Part shown: in pieces, positions 17,146 through 26,004 of the stretch
Layout: each line of letters begins with the position of its first letter
Position numbering within the stretch: position 1 is the first letter of the stretch
Position numbers and translations under genes: made by a program
NCBI GenBank assembly: GCA_031400505.1
Contig: JANNPZ010000091.1
Location: 83,527-147,526 of the forward strand
Reading direction: 5' to 3'
DNA from: JAIYDJ01 sp031400505
Lineage (GTDB): Bacteria; Pseudomonadota; Alphaproteobacteria; Rhodobacterales; Rhodobacteraceae
Length of the DNA: 64,000 bases
The notes under the pieces: model-generated
Databases searched by the model: none
Seen by the model: the letters and a program-made list of their open reading frames with translations, nothing else
What the model was told of the DNA's origin: nothing

Positions 17146-17814
17146 TCAGAGCGTTTTGTGACTTCCTTTTGTCACCACGTCCAGAAAATGCCTTGAGAAA
17201 AAAGCTCTTGTGCCGACCATCACCGTTTCAAAGGCCTCTATTATGGAATACGACTTCTCAAGCGTCATCAAATCCAGCCAGACACCTTCGATCATGATGC
17301 GGATCAGGCGCGCGGTCCGTTCCGGATTGCTTGCATATCCGTGATGCGCGTTCATCTCGGCGCAGAGGTCCACCAGGGTGCTGTTGTACAAGAGATCATT
17401 TGCCCCGCAGCGCGCCTGATACAAGGGTCGGCTCTGGCTTTCGCCCCAGAAGGCGCACCAGGCCGACAACCGTGCCGGTGTGCAGATGGACTCGGCAAAA
17501 TCGGCCTTGATCAGGGCGAGGATGCGCGCCTCGGGTGCAGGGCCTGCCTCGGCCAGGGCGGCCTGCCAGTTGAGCCGATATTCCTCGGCCAGGTAATCCA
17601 GCGTCTCGGCCAGAAGGTTTTCCTTGGACTGGAAGTGAAAGAGCACAAGCCCATGGCTGATCCCGGCCCGGGCGGCCACATCGGTGACTGTCGTGCGCGA
17701 AAAGCCCCGGTCGGCCAGCGACTGGATCGTAGCCTCGATCACCTGCAGGCGTCGCGCATCGCGGCTTTGCGTGCGGCGCGGGCGTTCTTCGATAGGCGTT
17801 GCGGTTTCGGTCAT
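17146..17814 (-). CDS. TetR family regulator with BetI-like C-terminal domain
   Basis: A protein of 222 residues. The N-terminal TetR HTH is clear: 'VIEATIQSLADRGFSRTTV' then 'AARAGISHGLVLFHFQSKENLL'. The C-terminal half ('ADFAESICTPARLSAWCAFWGESQSRPLYQ', about 110-140) resembles the ligand domain of BetI, the choline/betaine-responsive repressor. Start 17814 has AAAGGCAGG upstream and is preferred over a GTG at 17853. The gene is divergent from the 14-gene operon, with an inverted repeat between them, so it probably represses that operon until a betaine- or amine-like ligand binds. That ligand is inferred. Confidence 0.85.
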   Translation of the reverse strand: MTETATPIEERPRRTQSRDARRLQVIEATIQSLADRGFSRTTVTDVAARAGISHGLVLFHFQSKENLLAETLDYLAEEYRLNWQAALAEAGPAPEARILALIKADFAESICTPARLSAWCAFWGESQSRPLYQARCGANDLLYNSTLVDLCAEMNAHHGYASNPERTARLIRIMIEGVWLDLMTLEKSYSIIEAFETVMVGTRAFFSRHFLDVVTKGSHKTL

Positions 17815-17879
17815 CGGCCTGCCTTTACGTTTGAAGGTAGTATGTAGCGACACGGATGTTCAGGACAATCGCAAAAATT

Positions 17880-17899
17880 GATTGACAATGCAGTCAGTC
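17880..17899. promoter_or_regulatory. Candidate TetR/BetI-like operator
   Basis: GATTGAC (17880-17886) and GTCAGTC (17893-17899) form a 7-6-7 inverted repeat with one mismatch. It overlaps a TTGACA (-35-like) hexamer at 17882-17887 in the divergent region between the TetR-type gene and the aminotransferase gene. Confidence 0.5.
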
Positions 17900-17941
17900 G
17901 TGGGGCACCGTCTTCGGGTGTGGTTACAGCGAAAAGACATC

Positions 17942-19309
17942 ATGCCCGATTTGCCCAATCGCCTCCTGACCCGTTCAAATGCCCAGTTCCAGCGCGCGGT
18001 CAAGCGCTTGCCCTTGGGGGTGGCCTCGACCTTCCGCTATTGGGGCGATGAGCGGACCATCTATGTCAGCCATGGCAAGGGTGGGCGGACCTGGGATATC
18101 GATGGCAACATTTATGTCGATTACCGGCTGGGCTATGGCCCTGCGATCCTGGGCTATGCCGACGACCGGGTGGACGCGGCAGCCCGCAGGGGGATGGAGC
18201 TGGGCGGCGTCTTTGCGCTATCGACCGAGCGCGAGCTGATCGTGGCTGACCGCATTGCCAAGATGGTGCCGGCGGCCGAACTGGTGCGGTTTTCCAACTC
18301 GGGCACCGAGGCTGTCATGGCAGCCTTGCGGCTTGCGCGGGCCTATACCGGGCGCGAGCAGTATCTGCTGGTCGAGGGCGGCTATCACGGGCTGTTCGAT
18401 GCCGCCATGTGGATGGCGAACATGGATGAATGGGATCTGGGGTCCAACACCGACCCCGAACTGGTGCCCTATGGCAAGGGCATCCCGCCCACGGTCAAGC
18501 AACTGGCTCATATCACCCCGATGAACGATTTCCAGCGGCTGGAGGACATGTTCAAGCGGCACGGCGACAAGCTGGCTGCCATGCTGATCGAGCCCATTCA
18601 GGGCAATTGCTGTTCGATCATGGCGCGGGCGGAGTATGTGCAACTGGCCCGAGATCTTTGCACGCAGTACGGCGTGATGCTGATCATCGACGAGGTGAAA
18701 TCCGGCTTCCGCGTCGGCAAGTCGGGGATACAGGGCATCATGGGTGTGGTGCCCGACATCACCACCTTTGCCAAGGCGATGGGCAACGGCTATCCGATTG
18801 CGGTTGTGGCCGGGCGCGAAGACGTGATGCGGACCTTCCGCTATGGCGGGGCGAGCCACGGCGGCACCTACACCGCGCATTCCGTGTCATTGGCCGCTGC
18901 CGAGGAATGCCTGCGTATTCTGGATGAAACCCCGGCGCTGGAGACTTTGGCGAATTATGGCGAGCGGCTGAAAGCGGGGATTTCGCAGATCCTCAACGCG
19001 CGCAAGATCGTGCATTCCTACACCGGGCATCCGTCGATGTTCGGCCTGTTCTTTGCAGAGGTCCCGCCAGACAACTATCGCGCGTGGAAAACCAGCGACT
19101 ATTCGTTCTATGATCAGATGGCGTATTTCCTGCATGACCTTGGCATCATCGTCGAGCCTGACAGCCGCGAGCCTTTGTTCATGTGCGAAGCGCACGGATT
19201 GGACGAAACTTGCCTGACCGATACGCTGAAAGCGGTCGAAGCGGCAGTTGACCTGACGCTGGAAACCCTAGAGCGGGCAGTGCCCGTCAAGGACGCGATT
19301 GGGGGCTGA
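17942..19309 (+). CDS. Class III PLP-dependent aminotransferase (GSA-aminomutase-like)
   Basis: A cytoplasmic protein of 455 residues with the fold type I class III layout. 'FSNSGTEAVMAALRLARA' (about 117-134) binds PLP phosphate, 'LIIDEVKSGFR' (about 247-257) holds the PLP-N1 Asp250, and PLP-forming Lys278 is in 'TTFAKAMGNGYP'. It resembles the glutamate-1-semialdehyde aminomutase branch, many members of which act on amines or polyamines in catabolic clusters rather than in haem synthesis. Start 17942 begins the conserved N-terminus; the open frame reaches 17882 but would overlap the operator. It is the first gene of a 14-gene run with very short spacings. Amino donor and acceptor are unknown. 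Confidence 0.88.
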   Translation: MPDLPNRLLTRSNAQFQRAVKRLPLGVASTFRYWGDERTIYVSHGKGGRTWDIDGNIYVDYRLGYGPAILGYADDRVDAAARRGMELGGVFALSTERELIVADRIAKMVPAAELVRFSNSGTEAVMAALRLARAYTGREQYLLVEGGYHGLFDAAMWMANMDEWDLGSNTDPELVPYGKGIPPTVKQLAHITPMNDFQRLEDMFKRHGDKLAAMLIEPIQGNCCSIMARAEYVQLARDLCTQYGVMLIIDEVKSGFRVGKSGIQGIMGVVPDITTFAKAMGNGYPIAVVAGREDVMRTFRYGGASHGGTYTAHSVSLAAAEECLRILDETPALETLANYGERLKAGISQILNARKIVHSYTGHPSMFGLFFAEVPPDNYRAWKTSDYSFYDQMAYFLHDLGIIVEPDSREPLFMCEAHGLDETCLTDTLKAVEAAVDLTLETLERAVPVKDAIGG

Positions 19310-19316
19310 TCCGGCG

Positions 19317-20933
19317 ATGACCCATGACGCGCTGATCATCGGAGCCGGGCACAACGGGCTGGTGGCGGCGTGCTATCTCGCGCGGGCGGGGCTGAAGGTT
19401 CTGGTGGTCGAGAAGAACGATTGGATCGGCGGTGCGGCGGTCAGCCGCGAGCTGTTCCCGGGCTTTACCTATTCCAACTGTTCCTATGTCAGCAGCCTAT
19501 TCCGGCCGGAGATCATGCGCGATCTGGAACTGCCAAAGCATGGGTTGCAAATCCTTCCCTATGAGGGTGGGGTGCTGTTTACCGAAACCGGCGGCTACCT
19601 TGGCATGTTCCGCGACCACGAAGCGAACCGGCGCGAGTTTGCCCGCCATTCGCCCCGCGACGCCGAGGCCTATGACCGCTACTCACGCGACATCCTGCGA
19701 AACTGCCGCCTGATCCGCCCGATGCTGATGCGCCGTCCACCAGACCTCGCGTCGTTCCGGCCCCGCGATCTGATGGAACTGGCCTGGCTCGGCAAACAGG
19801 TCACCGGCCAGTCCGAGGCGCAAATCTATGACATGATGCGGTTCTGGACGATGTCGATTGCCGATTTTCTGGACGAGTATTTCGAAAGCCCGGCGATGAA
19901 GGCCTATCAGGCGGTCGGCTCGATCATCGGCACCGCTCTGGGGCCGATGTCGCCCGGCACAGCCTATGTGCTGTTGCATCATGCGATGGGGGATGTGGAT
20001 GGCAATGTCGGTTCCTGGGGCTATGCCCGTGGCGGGATGGGCAGCATCACGCAGGCGCTAACGGCCAGTCTGAAGGCGTCCGGTGGCGAGGTGATCACCG
20101 GGTCGGGTGTGGATCAGGTGTTGATCAGCAACGGCCGCGCGGTAGGCGTTGTGCTGGACAATGGCCGGGAGTATCGGGCGTCTCGCGTGGTTTCCAACAT
20201 GGATGTGCGGCGGACGTTCCTGAAACATGTCGAGGCCAAGGTGTTGCCGGGCGATTTCCTGAAACGCGTCCAGACCTTCAAGACGCGCGGTTCGTCAGGC
20301 AAGCTGAACATCGCGTTGGACGGACTGCCTGAGTTTACCGCCCTGCCCAAGGGTGCCCCCAACATCAAGGGCGACCTGCATTTCACCGACACGATCGAAA
20401 AGATGGAAGCAGCCTATGACGACTGGAAGGCGGGCCACTACAGCCGCCAACCGTTTCAGGACGTGATGATCCCCACGCTGATCGACCCGACGATGACGCC
20501 GCCCGGCAAGCATTTCATGTCCTGTTTTGTGCAGTACGCGCCCCCCAAGATCGAGGGCCGCGACTGGACCGATGCCGACCGCGACGGGTTCCGCGATGCC
20601 TGTCTGGATCAGATCGAGGCTTATGCGCCGGGCTTCAAATCCAAGGTGCTGCATGTCGAGGTCCGCACCCCGCGCGAATTGGAGGCCGAGGTGGGCCTGA
20701 CCGAAGGCAACATCTTTCAGGGCGAACTGACCTTCGATCAGATGTTCTTCAACCGACCCCTTCCGGGCTATGCCAATTACAGAAGCCCGATCAAGGACTT
20801 GTGGATTTGCGGATCGTCCACCCATCCGGGTGGCGGCGTGATGGGGGCGCCGGGCCGGAATGCTGCGGCCGAGATTCTGCGCGACATGAAGCAGCCTGCT
20901 AAAGATATGAGCGATGCTTATGCCATCATTTGA
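19317..20933 (+). CDS. FAD-dependent oxidoreductase, phytoene-desaturase/PYROXD2 type (first copy)
   Basis: A protein of 538 residues with an N-terminal dinucleotide fold 'IIGAGHNGLVAACYLARAG' (about 6-24), FAD-contacting 'VVEKNDWIGG', and the C-terminal FAD motif near 'LWICGSSTHPGGGVMGAPGRNAA'. This is the pattern of PYROXD2-type relatives of phytoene desaturase and amine oxidases. It probably oxidises a C-N or C-C bond of the pathway intermediate. It starts 7 bases after the aminotransferase stop and overlaps the second copy by 20 bases. The reaction is unknown. Confidence 0.88.
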   Translation: MTHDALIIGAGHNGLVAACYLARAGLKVLVVEKNDWIGGAAVSRELFPGFTYSNCSYVSSLFRPEIMRDLELPKHGLQILPYEGGVLFTETGGYLGMFRDHEANRREFARHSPRDAEAYDRYSRDILRNCRLIRPMLMRRPPDLASFRPRDLMELAWLGKQVTGQSEAQIYDMMRFWTMSIADFLDEYFESPAMKAYQAVGSIIGTALGPMSPGTAYVLLHHAMGDVDGNVGSWGYARGGMGSITQALTASLKASGGEVITGSGVDQVLISNGRAVGVVLDNGREYRASRVVSNMDVRRTFLKHVEAKVLPGDFLKRVQTFKTRGSSGKLNIALDGLPEFTALPKGAPNIKGDLHFTDTIEKMEAAYDDWKAGHYSRQPFQDVMIPTLIDPTMTPPGKHFMSCFVQYAPPKIEGRDWTDADRDGFRDACLDQIEAYAPGFKSKVLHVEVRTPRELEAEVGLTEGNIFQGELTFDQMFFNRPLPGYANYRSPIKDLWICGSSTHPGGGVMGAPGRNAAAEILRDMKQPAKDMSDAYAII

Positions 20934-22419
20934 CAGCATCGTTATTGGCGCGGGGCCGAACGGTCTGGCGGCGGCGCACCGGCTGGCCAGCAAGGGTGCT
21001 GCGGTTCTGGTGCTGGAGGCTGCCGCTGCCCCCGGTGGCGGGGCGGGTCTGGCGCATCTGTCCTACAACCTCGATCCACGCGTCGAAACGGCGATGAACC
21101 TTGTCGGGCATGGGCTGGAATGGCTTGGTGCCGATCTGGCAACGACGGCACTGTCGCCTGACGGGCGGCATCTTCGGATGCAAGGGGGCCAGGTTTCCGG
21201 CGATGTCAGCGAGGCCGACCGTATCGCCTGGGCGGCGCTGCGCGCCCGGTTGATGCGCTTTGCGGCTGTTTTGGCGCACTTGAACCACATGCCCCCGCCG
21301 CGCATCGCCAAGGGCGTGGGCAATCCAATGCTGAAACTGGCGATAATCGGCTTGCGCGCAAGGATGCTAGGGGCAGCGGAGTTCCGCGAGCTTGGCCGCA
21401 TTCTGCTGACCAATGTGCATGACCTGCTGGACGATGAGTTGACCGACCCCCGCCTCAAAGGCGCTTTGGCGTTCGAGGCCACAATGGGCGGCTGGCTGGG
21501 TCCGCGTTCGCCCAATTCGGTGCTGCCTTGGCTCGTGCGCCTGTCCGGTCAGACGGGCCGGTTGCAGGGGGCGATTGGCCTGCCAAAGGGCGGGATGGCG
21601 GCACTTGGTTCCGCGATGGCCACTGCTGCCACGGCGGCGGGTGTGGTGATCCGCTGCTATGCGCGGGTCGAGCGGATCATCGTCGAAGGTGAAAAGGTCG
21701 CCGGGGTAATGCTGGTGGGTGGTGAGGAGATCCGCGCGCGCCGCGTGGTGTCGTCCATAGCCCCCAAGACCACGCTTCTGACATTGATCGGCCCCCGGCA
21801 TCTGGACGCAGGGCTGGTCACCCGCGCCCGCCACCTGAAGGCGCGCGGCGGGGCGGCCAAGCTGCATCTGATCCTTAGGGCGCTGCCGGATTTCAAGGGC
21901 GCCAACCTGCAGGACCGCCTGATCCTCGCGGGGTCCGAACACGACGTGGAGCGCGCCTTCAACCCGGTGAAGTATGGCCGCGTGCCGGATCGCCCGGGGT
22001 TGGAGATCGTGATCTCCACGGCGCATGAACCCCGCACCGATGGCAAGCATCAGCTGTCCGCCATCGCGCAGTTTGCCCCCCATGCGCCTGCCGACCGCGA
22101 CGCCGCACGCGCGCAGATGCTGGCCGCCTGCCTGGCGCAACTTGAAGCCCACGCGCCGGGGATCGGTGTGCTGGTGGAGCAAGCCGAGCTTCTGATGCCC
22201 TATGACATCCAAGACCGTTATGGCCTGCCTGGGGGGCAGTGGCATGCGGGTGAACTCAGCGTCGAACAGATGCTGTTCCTGCGCCCGCTGCCGGGGATCG
22301 CGCAATACAAGGGGCCGGTGCCGGGCCTGTGGCTCGCCTCGGCCGGATGTCACCCTGGCGGGGGCATTTCGTGCACGCCCGGCTGGAACGCAGCCCTTGC
22401 GATGGAGGCAGAGGGATGA
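20914..22419 (+). CDS. FAD-dependent oxidoreductase, phytoene-desaturase/PYROXD2 type (second copy)
   Basis: A protein of 501 residues related to, but clearly diverged from, the preceding gene. FAD-binding 'VIGAGPNGLAAAHRLASKGAAVLVLE' spans about 9-34 and the C-terminal motif is 'LWLASAGCHPGGGISCTPGWNAA'. A shorter start at ATG 20920 is possible. It overlaps the first copy by 20 bases and the next gene by 4 bases (ATGA). The tandem pair may form a hetero-oligomer or act on successive intermediates; both are inference. Confidence 0.87.
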   Translation: MLMPSFDSIVIGAGPNGLAAAHRLASKGAAVLVLEAAAAPGGGAGLAHLSYNLDPRVETAMNLVGHGLEWLGADLATTALSPDGRHLRMQGGQVSGDVSEADRIAWAALRARLMRFAAVLAHLNHMPPPRIAKGVGNPMLKLAIIGLRARMLGAAEFRELGRILLTNVHDLLDDELTDPRLKGALAFEATMGGWLGPRSPNSVLPWLVRLSGQTGRLQGAIGLPKGGMAALGSAMATAATAAGVVIRCYARVERIIVEGEKVAGVMLVGGEEIRARRVVSSIAPKTTLLTLIGPRHLDAGLVTRARHLKARGGAAKLHLILRALPDFKGANLQDRLILAGSEHDVERAFNPVKYGRVPDRPGLEIVISTAHEPRTDGKHQLSAIAQFAPHAPADRDAARAQMLAACLAQLEAHAPGIGVLVEQAELLMPYDIQDRYGLPGGQWHAGELSVEQMLFLRPLPGIAQYKGPVPGLWLASAGCHPGGGISCTPGWNAALAMEAEG

Positions 22420-23600
22420 GCACACTGCGCCATTTTGAAACGCCGCTGCTGAAGACCCCGTTCCATGCCCGCACCGAGGCTGCGAACAAGCTGTGGTCGT
22501 GGGGAAACTGGGGCGGCTATACGACGGTTCTGACCTATGACGATCTTGCGATGGAGCATTCGGCGATCCGCAACACGGCATCGGTTTATGACCTGTCGCC
22601 AATGATCAAATACCGGATCGAAGGCCCGGATGCGACGGCCTATCTCGACAGGCTGACCCTGCGCAATGTGAGCAAGCTTTCGGTCGGCGGGGTGCAATAC
22701 ACCGCTTGGGTCAATGACGCGGGGCATATGCTGGACGACGGCACGCTCTTTCGATTGGTAGCCGACCGCTATCGGCTGTGCTGCCAGGAGCGGCATCTGA
22801 ACTGGCTGCTTGACAGCGCGTTTGGTTTTGACGTGACGATTGAGGACGAGACCGAAGAGATGGCGGCGCTGTCGCTGCAAGGCCCGACTTCGGCAGAAAT
22901 CCTGCGGCTGGCGGGGTTTGTTGTCAGCGCGTTGAAGCCCTTCCGGACGGCGGAGTATGCCCTTGGCACGGGCCGCCTGATGATCTCGCGCACTGGGTTT
23001 ACAGGCGATCTGGGGTATGAGCTGTGGACCACGCCCGATCTGGCGCTGCCCCTGTGGGATGCGCTGTTTGAGGCGGGCGCGCTGCATGGGTTGCGCCCGA
23101 TCGGATCCGACGCGTTGAACATGGCGCGGCTGGAAGCGGGGCTGATCATCACCGGCAATGACTTTACCCCGGCCGATACCTGCGTGCGCGAGGACCGGTT
23201 GCGCAGCCCGCTGGAAATGGGGCTGGAATGGATGATCGACTGGGACAAAGGCCATTTCACCGGCAAGGCAGCTCTGGTGGCACAGCGCGCGGCTGGCACG
23301 AAATGGAGCTTTGTAGGGCTGGAGATCGGGGGCAATATCTCGGCCGAAGGGTCGATCCTTTACCACAACCGGAAGACCGAAGTGGGCGTGATCACTGGTG
23401 CTATCTGGTCGCCCGCCTTGAAGAAGAACATCGCGATGGCGCAGGTGCTGACGCGGTATGTCACGGGCGGCAATATCTGGGCCGAAATCTATGCGCTGCG
23501 CGAGCTGCACTATGAGAAACTGATGATGCCGGCGCGGGTGGTGGAGCGCCCGTTCTTCAACCACCCCCGCCGCCGCGCCACACCACCCGGGAGATTCTGA
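22416..23600 (+). CDS. Aminomethyltransferase-family (GcvT/DmdA-like) protein
   Basis: A cytoplasmic protein of 394 residues with the GcvT fold: folate-binding N-terminal part (about 30-280) containing 'ASVYDLSPMIKYRIEGPDA', the conserved 'SRTGFTGDLGYELW' (about 188-201), and a C-terminal GCV_T_C barrel from about 300. Relatives transfer methyl or methylene groups from amines (glycine, dimethylglycine, sarcosine) or from DMSP to tetrahydrofolate. Placed directly before two Rieske oxygenase genes, it is a good candidate for a demethylation step. Start 22416 overlaps the previous stop (ATGA). I cannot assign the substrate. Confidence 0.85.
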   Translation: MSTLRHFETPLLKTPFHARTEAANKLWSWGNWGGYTTVLTYDDLAMEHSAIRNTASVYDLSPMIKYRIEGPDATAYLDRLTLRNVSKLSVGGVQYTAWVNDAGHMLDDGTLFRLVADRYRLCCQERHLNWLLDSAFGFDVTIEDETEEMAALSLQGPTSAEILRLAGFVVSALKPFRTAEYALGTGRLMISRTGFTGDLGYELWTTPDLALPLWDALFEAGALHGLRPIGSDALNMARLEAGLIITGNDFTPADTCVREDRLRSPLEMGLEWMIDWDKGHFTGKAALVAQRAAGTKWSFVGLEIGGNISAEGSILYHNRKTEVGVITGAIWSPALKKNIAMAQVLTRYVTGGNIWAEIYALRELHYEKLMMPARVVERPFFNHPRRRATPPGRF

Positions 23601-23601
23601 A

Positions 23602-24747
23602 ATGAATGACCAAACCCGCCACCCCCTTTCCCCACGCCTTGACCATTGCCCCGAAGGCCTGCCCAAGGCGGCCTATTTCGACAAGGGTTGGTATGACCGG
23701 GAAATGGCGACGATCTTCGCCCTGCAATGGGTCATGGTCGGGCGGGTATCAGATTTCCCCACCGGCAAGATGCGCCGTGTACCGGTGGGCGCGGCACAAG
23801 TGATTGTCGTGCACGACAGCGATGGCCAGCTTGCCGCCTGGCACAACTCCTGCCCGCACCGGGGTTCCGAGCTTTGCGTCAAGGACGAGGAAGACGTGGG
23901 CAAGCTGATCCGCTGCCCCTATCACGCCTTTGCCTTTGCGGCCTCGGACGGGCGGCTGGTCTCGACAGCGCACGCCATCCCCACCGATGATTTTGATCGC
24001 GCCGCCAATGGCCTGCGCCTGGTGGCAAGCCGAATCTGGAACGGCTTTCTGTTCCTGAACCTTTCGGCCGATCCGGGTGATATCTGGTCCGATGTCGGCC
24101 TTCGCACGCTGGACAACTGGCCGATGGACCGGCTGGTTACCGGCCACACTTGGGAACATGACATCGCGTGCAATTGGAAAAGCTTCTGGGAAAACTATTC
24201 CGAATGCCTGCACTGCCCCGGCATCCACCCCGAACTTTGCGATTTGGTGCCCGTCTACCGCCGCGGCATCATGGGCGCGAATGAGGCACTCGATTGGGTG
24301 CCCGACAATGCGCCCGCCCAGTCAAACCTGCGCGAAGGTGCGAAGACATGGTCGATGGACGGCCAGCTCTGCGGCACGGCCTTTGACGGGCTGACGGCAG
24401 ATGAAGCGCGGGTAGGCTATAGCTTTGCCACGCTTTGGCCGTCGGCCTACATCGTCGCGCACCTTGATTATGTGCGGGCAACCCGCCTTGTGCCGATGGG
24501 GCCCGGCAAGACACGGCTGATCGCCGAATGGTTTTTCACGCCCGAAACGCTGGCCCAGCCGGGCTTTGACGCAGGTAGCGTTGCGGCCTTTGCCAAGATC
24601 GTGATGACGCAAGACGGTGCCGCGTCCGAGATGAACCAGCGCGGCATGGCCTCGCCCGCCTTCACGTCAGCCCGGCTGATGCCCGAGGAATACGAAATCT
24701 ACCGGTTTCAGCAATGGATCCGGGCAGAGATGGAGGGTACCCTATGA
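23602..24747 (+). CDS. Rieske non-haem iron oxygenase, alpha subunit (first copy)
   Basis: A protein of 381 residues. The Rieske [2Fe-2S] ligands are Cys84, His86, Cys105 and His108 in 'SCPHRG' and 'CPYHAF'. The mononuclear iron site is in the C-terminal domain: 'NWKSFWENYSECLHCPGIHPEL' contains His204 and His209. The sequence is of the type that hydroxylates N-methyl groups of quaternary amines (glycine betaine, stachydrine, carnitine oxygenases), which lose formaldehyde. It overlaps the second Rieske gene by 4 bases. No ferredoxin reductase partner is encoded nearby. Confidence 0.9.
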   Translation: MNDQTRHPLSPRLDHCPEGLPKAAYFDKGWYDREMATIFALQWVMVGRVSDFPTGKMRRVPVGAAQVIVVHDSDGQLAAWHNSCPHRGSELCVKDEEDVGKLIRCPYHAFAFAASDGRLVSTAHAIPTDDFDRAANGLRLVASRIWNGFLFLNLSADPGDIWSDVGLRTLDNWPMDRLVTGHTWEHDIACNWKSFWENYSECLHCPGIHPELCDLVPVYRRGIMGANEALDWVPDNAPAQSNLREGAKTWSMDGQLCGTAFDGLTADEARVGYSFATLWPSAYIVAHLDYVRATRLVPMGPGKTRLIAEWFFTPETLAQPGFDAGSVAAFAKIVMTQDGAASEMNQRGMASPAFTSARLMPEEYEIYRFQQWIRAEMEGTL

Positions 24748-25961
24748 CCGAACTTCCTCACCCGATTATCCCTATCCCGAATGACTGGGACCGCCGTGGC
24801 CTGCCTGCGTGGACCTACCATTCGCCCGCCCTTTTCGCGCTGGAACGCGAGAAGCTGTTCATGACCCATTGGCAGGTCGTCGGTCACGCTTGCGATGTGC
24901 CCAACCCCGGCGACTGGCTGACTTATGATCTGCTGGGCGAACGCGCGGTTGTGATGCACGGGCAGGACGGCGTGGTGCGGGCGTTCCACAACCTGTGCCG
25001 CCACCGGGGCGCGCGGGTGGTGGATGGGGCGCAAGGCAGTTGCAAGGGGTCCGTCGTCTGCCCGTTTCATGGCTGGGTCTACAACCTTGACGGCACGTTG
25101 CGCGGGGCCTCGCAGCCCAAGGCGTTCGGCGCGTTGAACCGCGAGGAGTTCGGGCTGAAACCGATCGAGATGCAAAGCTTTCACGGCTTCATTTTCCTGC
25201 GGTTCGGCCCCGGCCCGCAGCCTGACATTTCCACCCTGCTGGCCCCGTTTGACGCCGATTTCGCGGCCTATGACCTAAAATCCGTGCTTCCCGTCGCGGT
25301 GCCTGACTGGTCCACCGACCTGCCCGTCAACTGGAAATCGGTCCGCGACGTGGATAACGAAGGCTATCACGTGGCCCTTGCCCATCCGGGCCTGCAAGAC
25401 CTGTATGGCCGCACCTACCGCGATCACCATCTGGAGAACGGGCTGTCGATGTCGATCGGCTGGTTTGGCGATGTGCCGGCCAAGGGCTGGTCGGTGCGGC
25501 AGTATGTGAAAGCCTCGCCCCCCCGGCCCGATCTGCCGCAGCATTTGCAAAAGGCCTGGGCCTATTATGGACTGTTTCCCAATCAGGTCTTTACCGTCAC
25601 TCCCGAGGGGATGCAGTTCTACCATGACATCCCGCTGTCTGTGGGCCTGACGCGACTGACCGGGCGGGTGTACCGCTGGGCGAACGAGTCCCGCAATGCC
25701 AGGCTGGCGCGCTATCTGGCTTTCCGGATCGACCGGCAAACCTCGGCCGAGGATCAGCAGCTGCAGATCTGGTCGAACGAGTCGATGAAGTCGGACGCGT
25801 TCGAGGGGTTTCACCTGTCGGATCTGGAATATGGCCTGCGCCGCCACCATGACGGCCTGCGCAGCCTCATGCCGGTCATGTCGTTGGACGCACCGCCACC
25901 CGAAGACCGGATGGCCGAGATCAACGCCGATTTGTATTGCAAGACCAAGGTTCAGGTATAA
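24744..25961 (+). CDS. Rieske non-haem iron oxygenase, alpha subunit (second copy)
   Basis: A protein of 405 residues. Rieske ligands Cys85, His87, Cys106 and His109 lie in 'LCRHRG' and 'CPFHGW', and the Fe(II) site in 'DNEGYHVALAHPGL' has His209 and His214. It differs widely from the preceding copy in the substrate domain, so it probably has a different substrate or acts later in the same pathway. It begins inside the stop of the first copy (ATGA), a sign of tight co-expression. Electrons must come from a reductase encoded elsewhere. Confidence 0.9.
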   Translation: MTELPHPIIPIPNDWDRRGLPAWTYHSPALFALEREKLFMTHWQVVGHACDVPNPGDWLTYDLLGERAVVMHGQDGVVRAFHNLCRHRGARVVDGAQGSCKGSVVCPFHGWVYNLDGTLRGASQPKAFGALNREEFGLKPIEMQSFHGFIFLRFGPGPQPDISTLLAPFDADFAAYDLKSVLPVAVPDWSTDLPVNWKSVRDVDNEGYHVALAHPGLQDLYGRTYRDHHLENGLSMSIGWFGDVPAKGWSVRQYVKASPPRPDLPQHLQKAWAYYGLFPNQVFTVTPEGMQFYHDIPLSVGLTRLTGRVYRWANESRNARLARYLAFRIDRQTSAEDQQLQIWSNESMKSDAFEGFHLSDLEYGLRRHHDGLRSLMPVMSLDAPPPEDRMAEINADLYCKTKVQV

Positions 25962-26004
25962 CCTGACTGGAAAATCAATGAAAATTGCTTCAGGGGAAAA
26001 TGCC

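Noticed and set aside
14900..18000. A second copy of the tRNA-Ser 3' end (attR) that would define an intact genomic island
   Set aside because: By eye I found no repeat of the T-arm/acceptor sequence to the right within the window, so island borders cannot be fixed.
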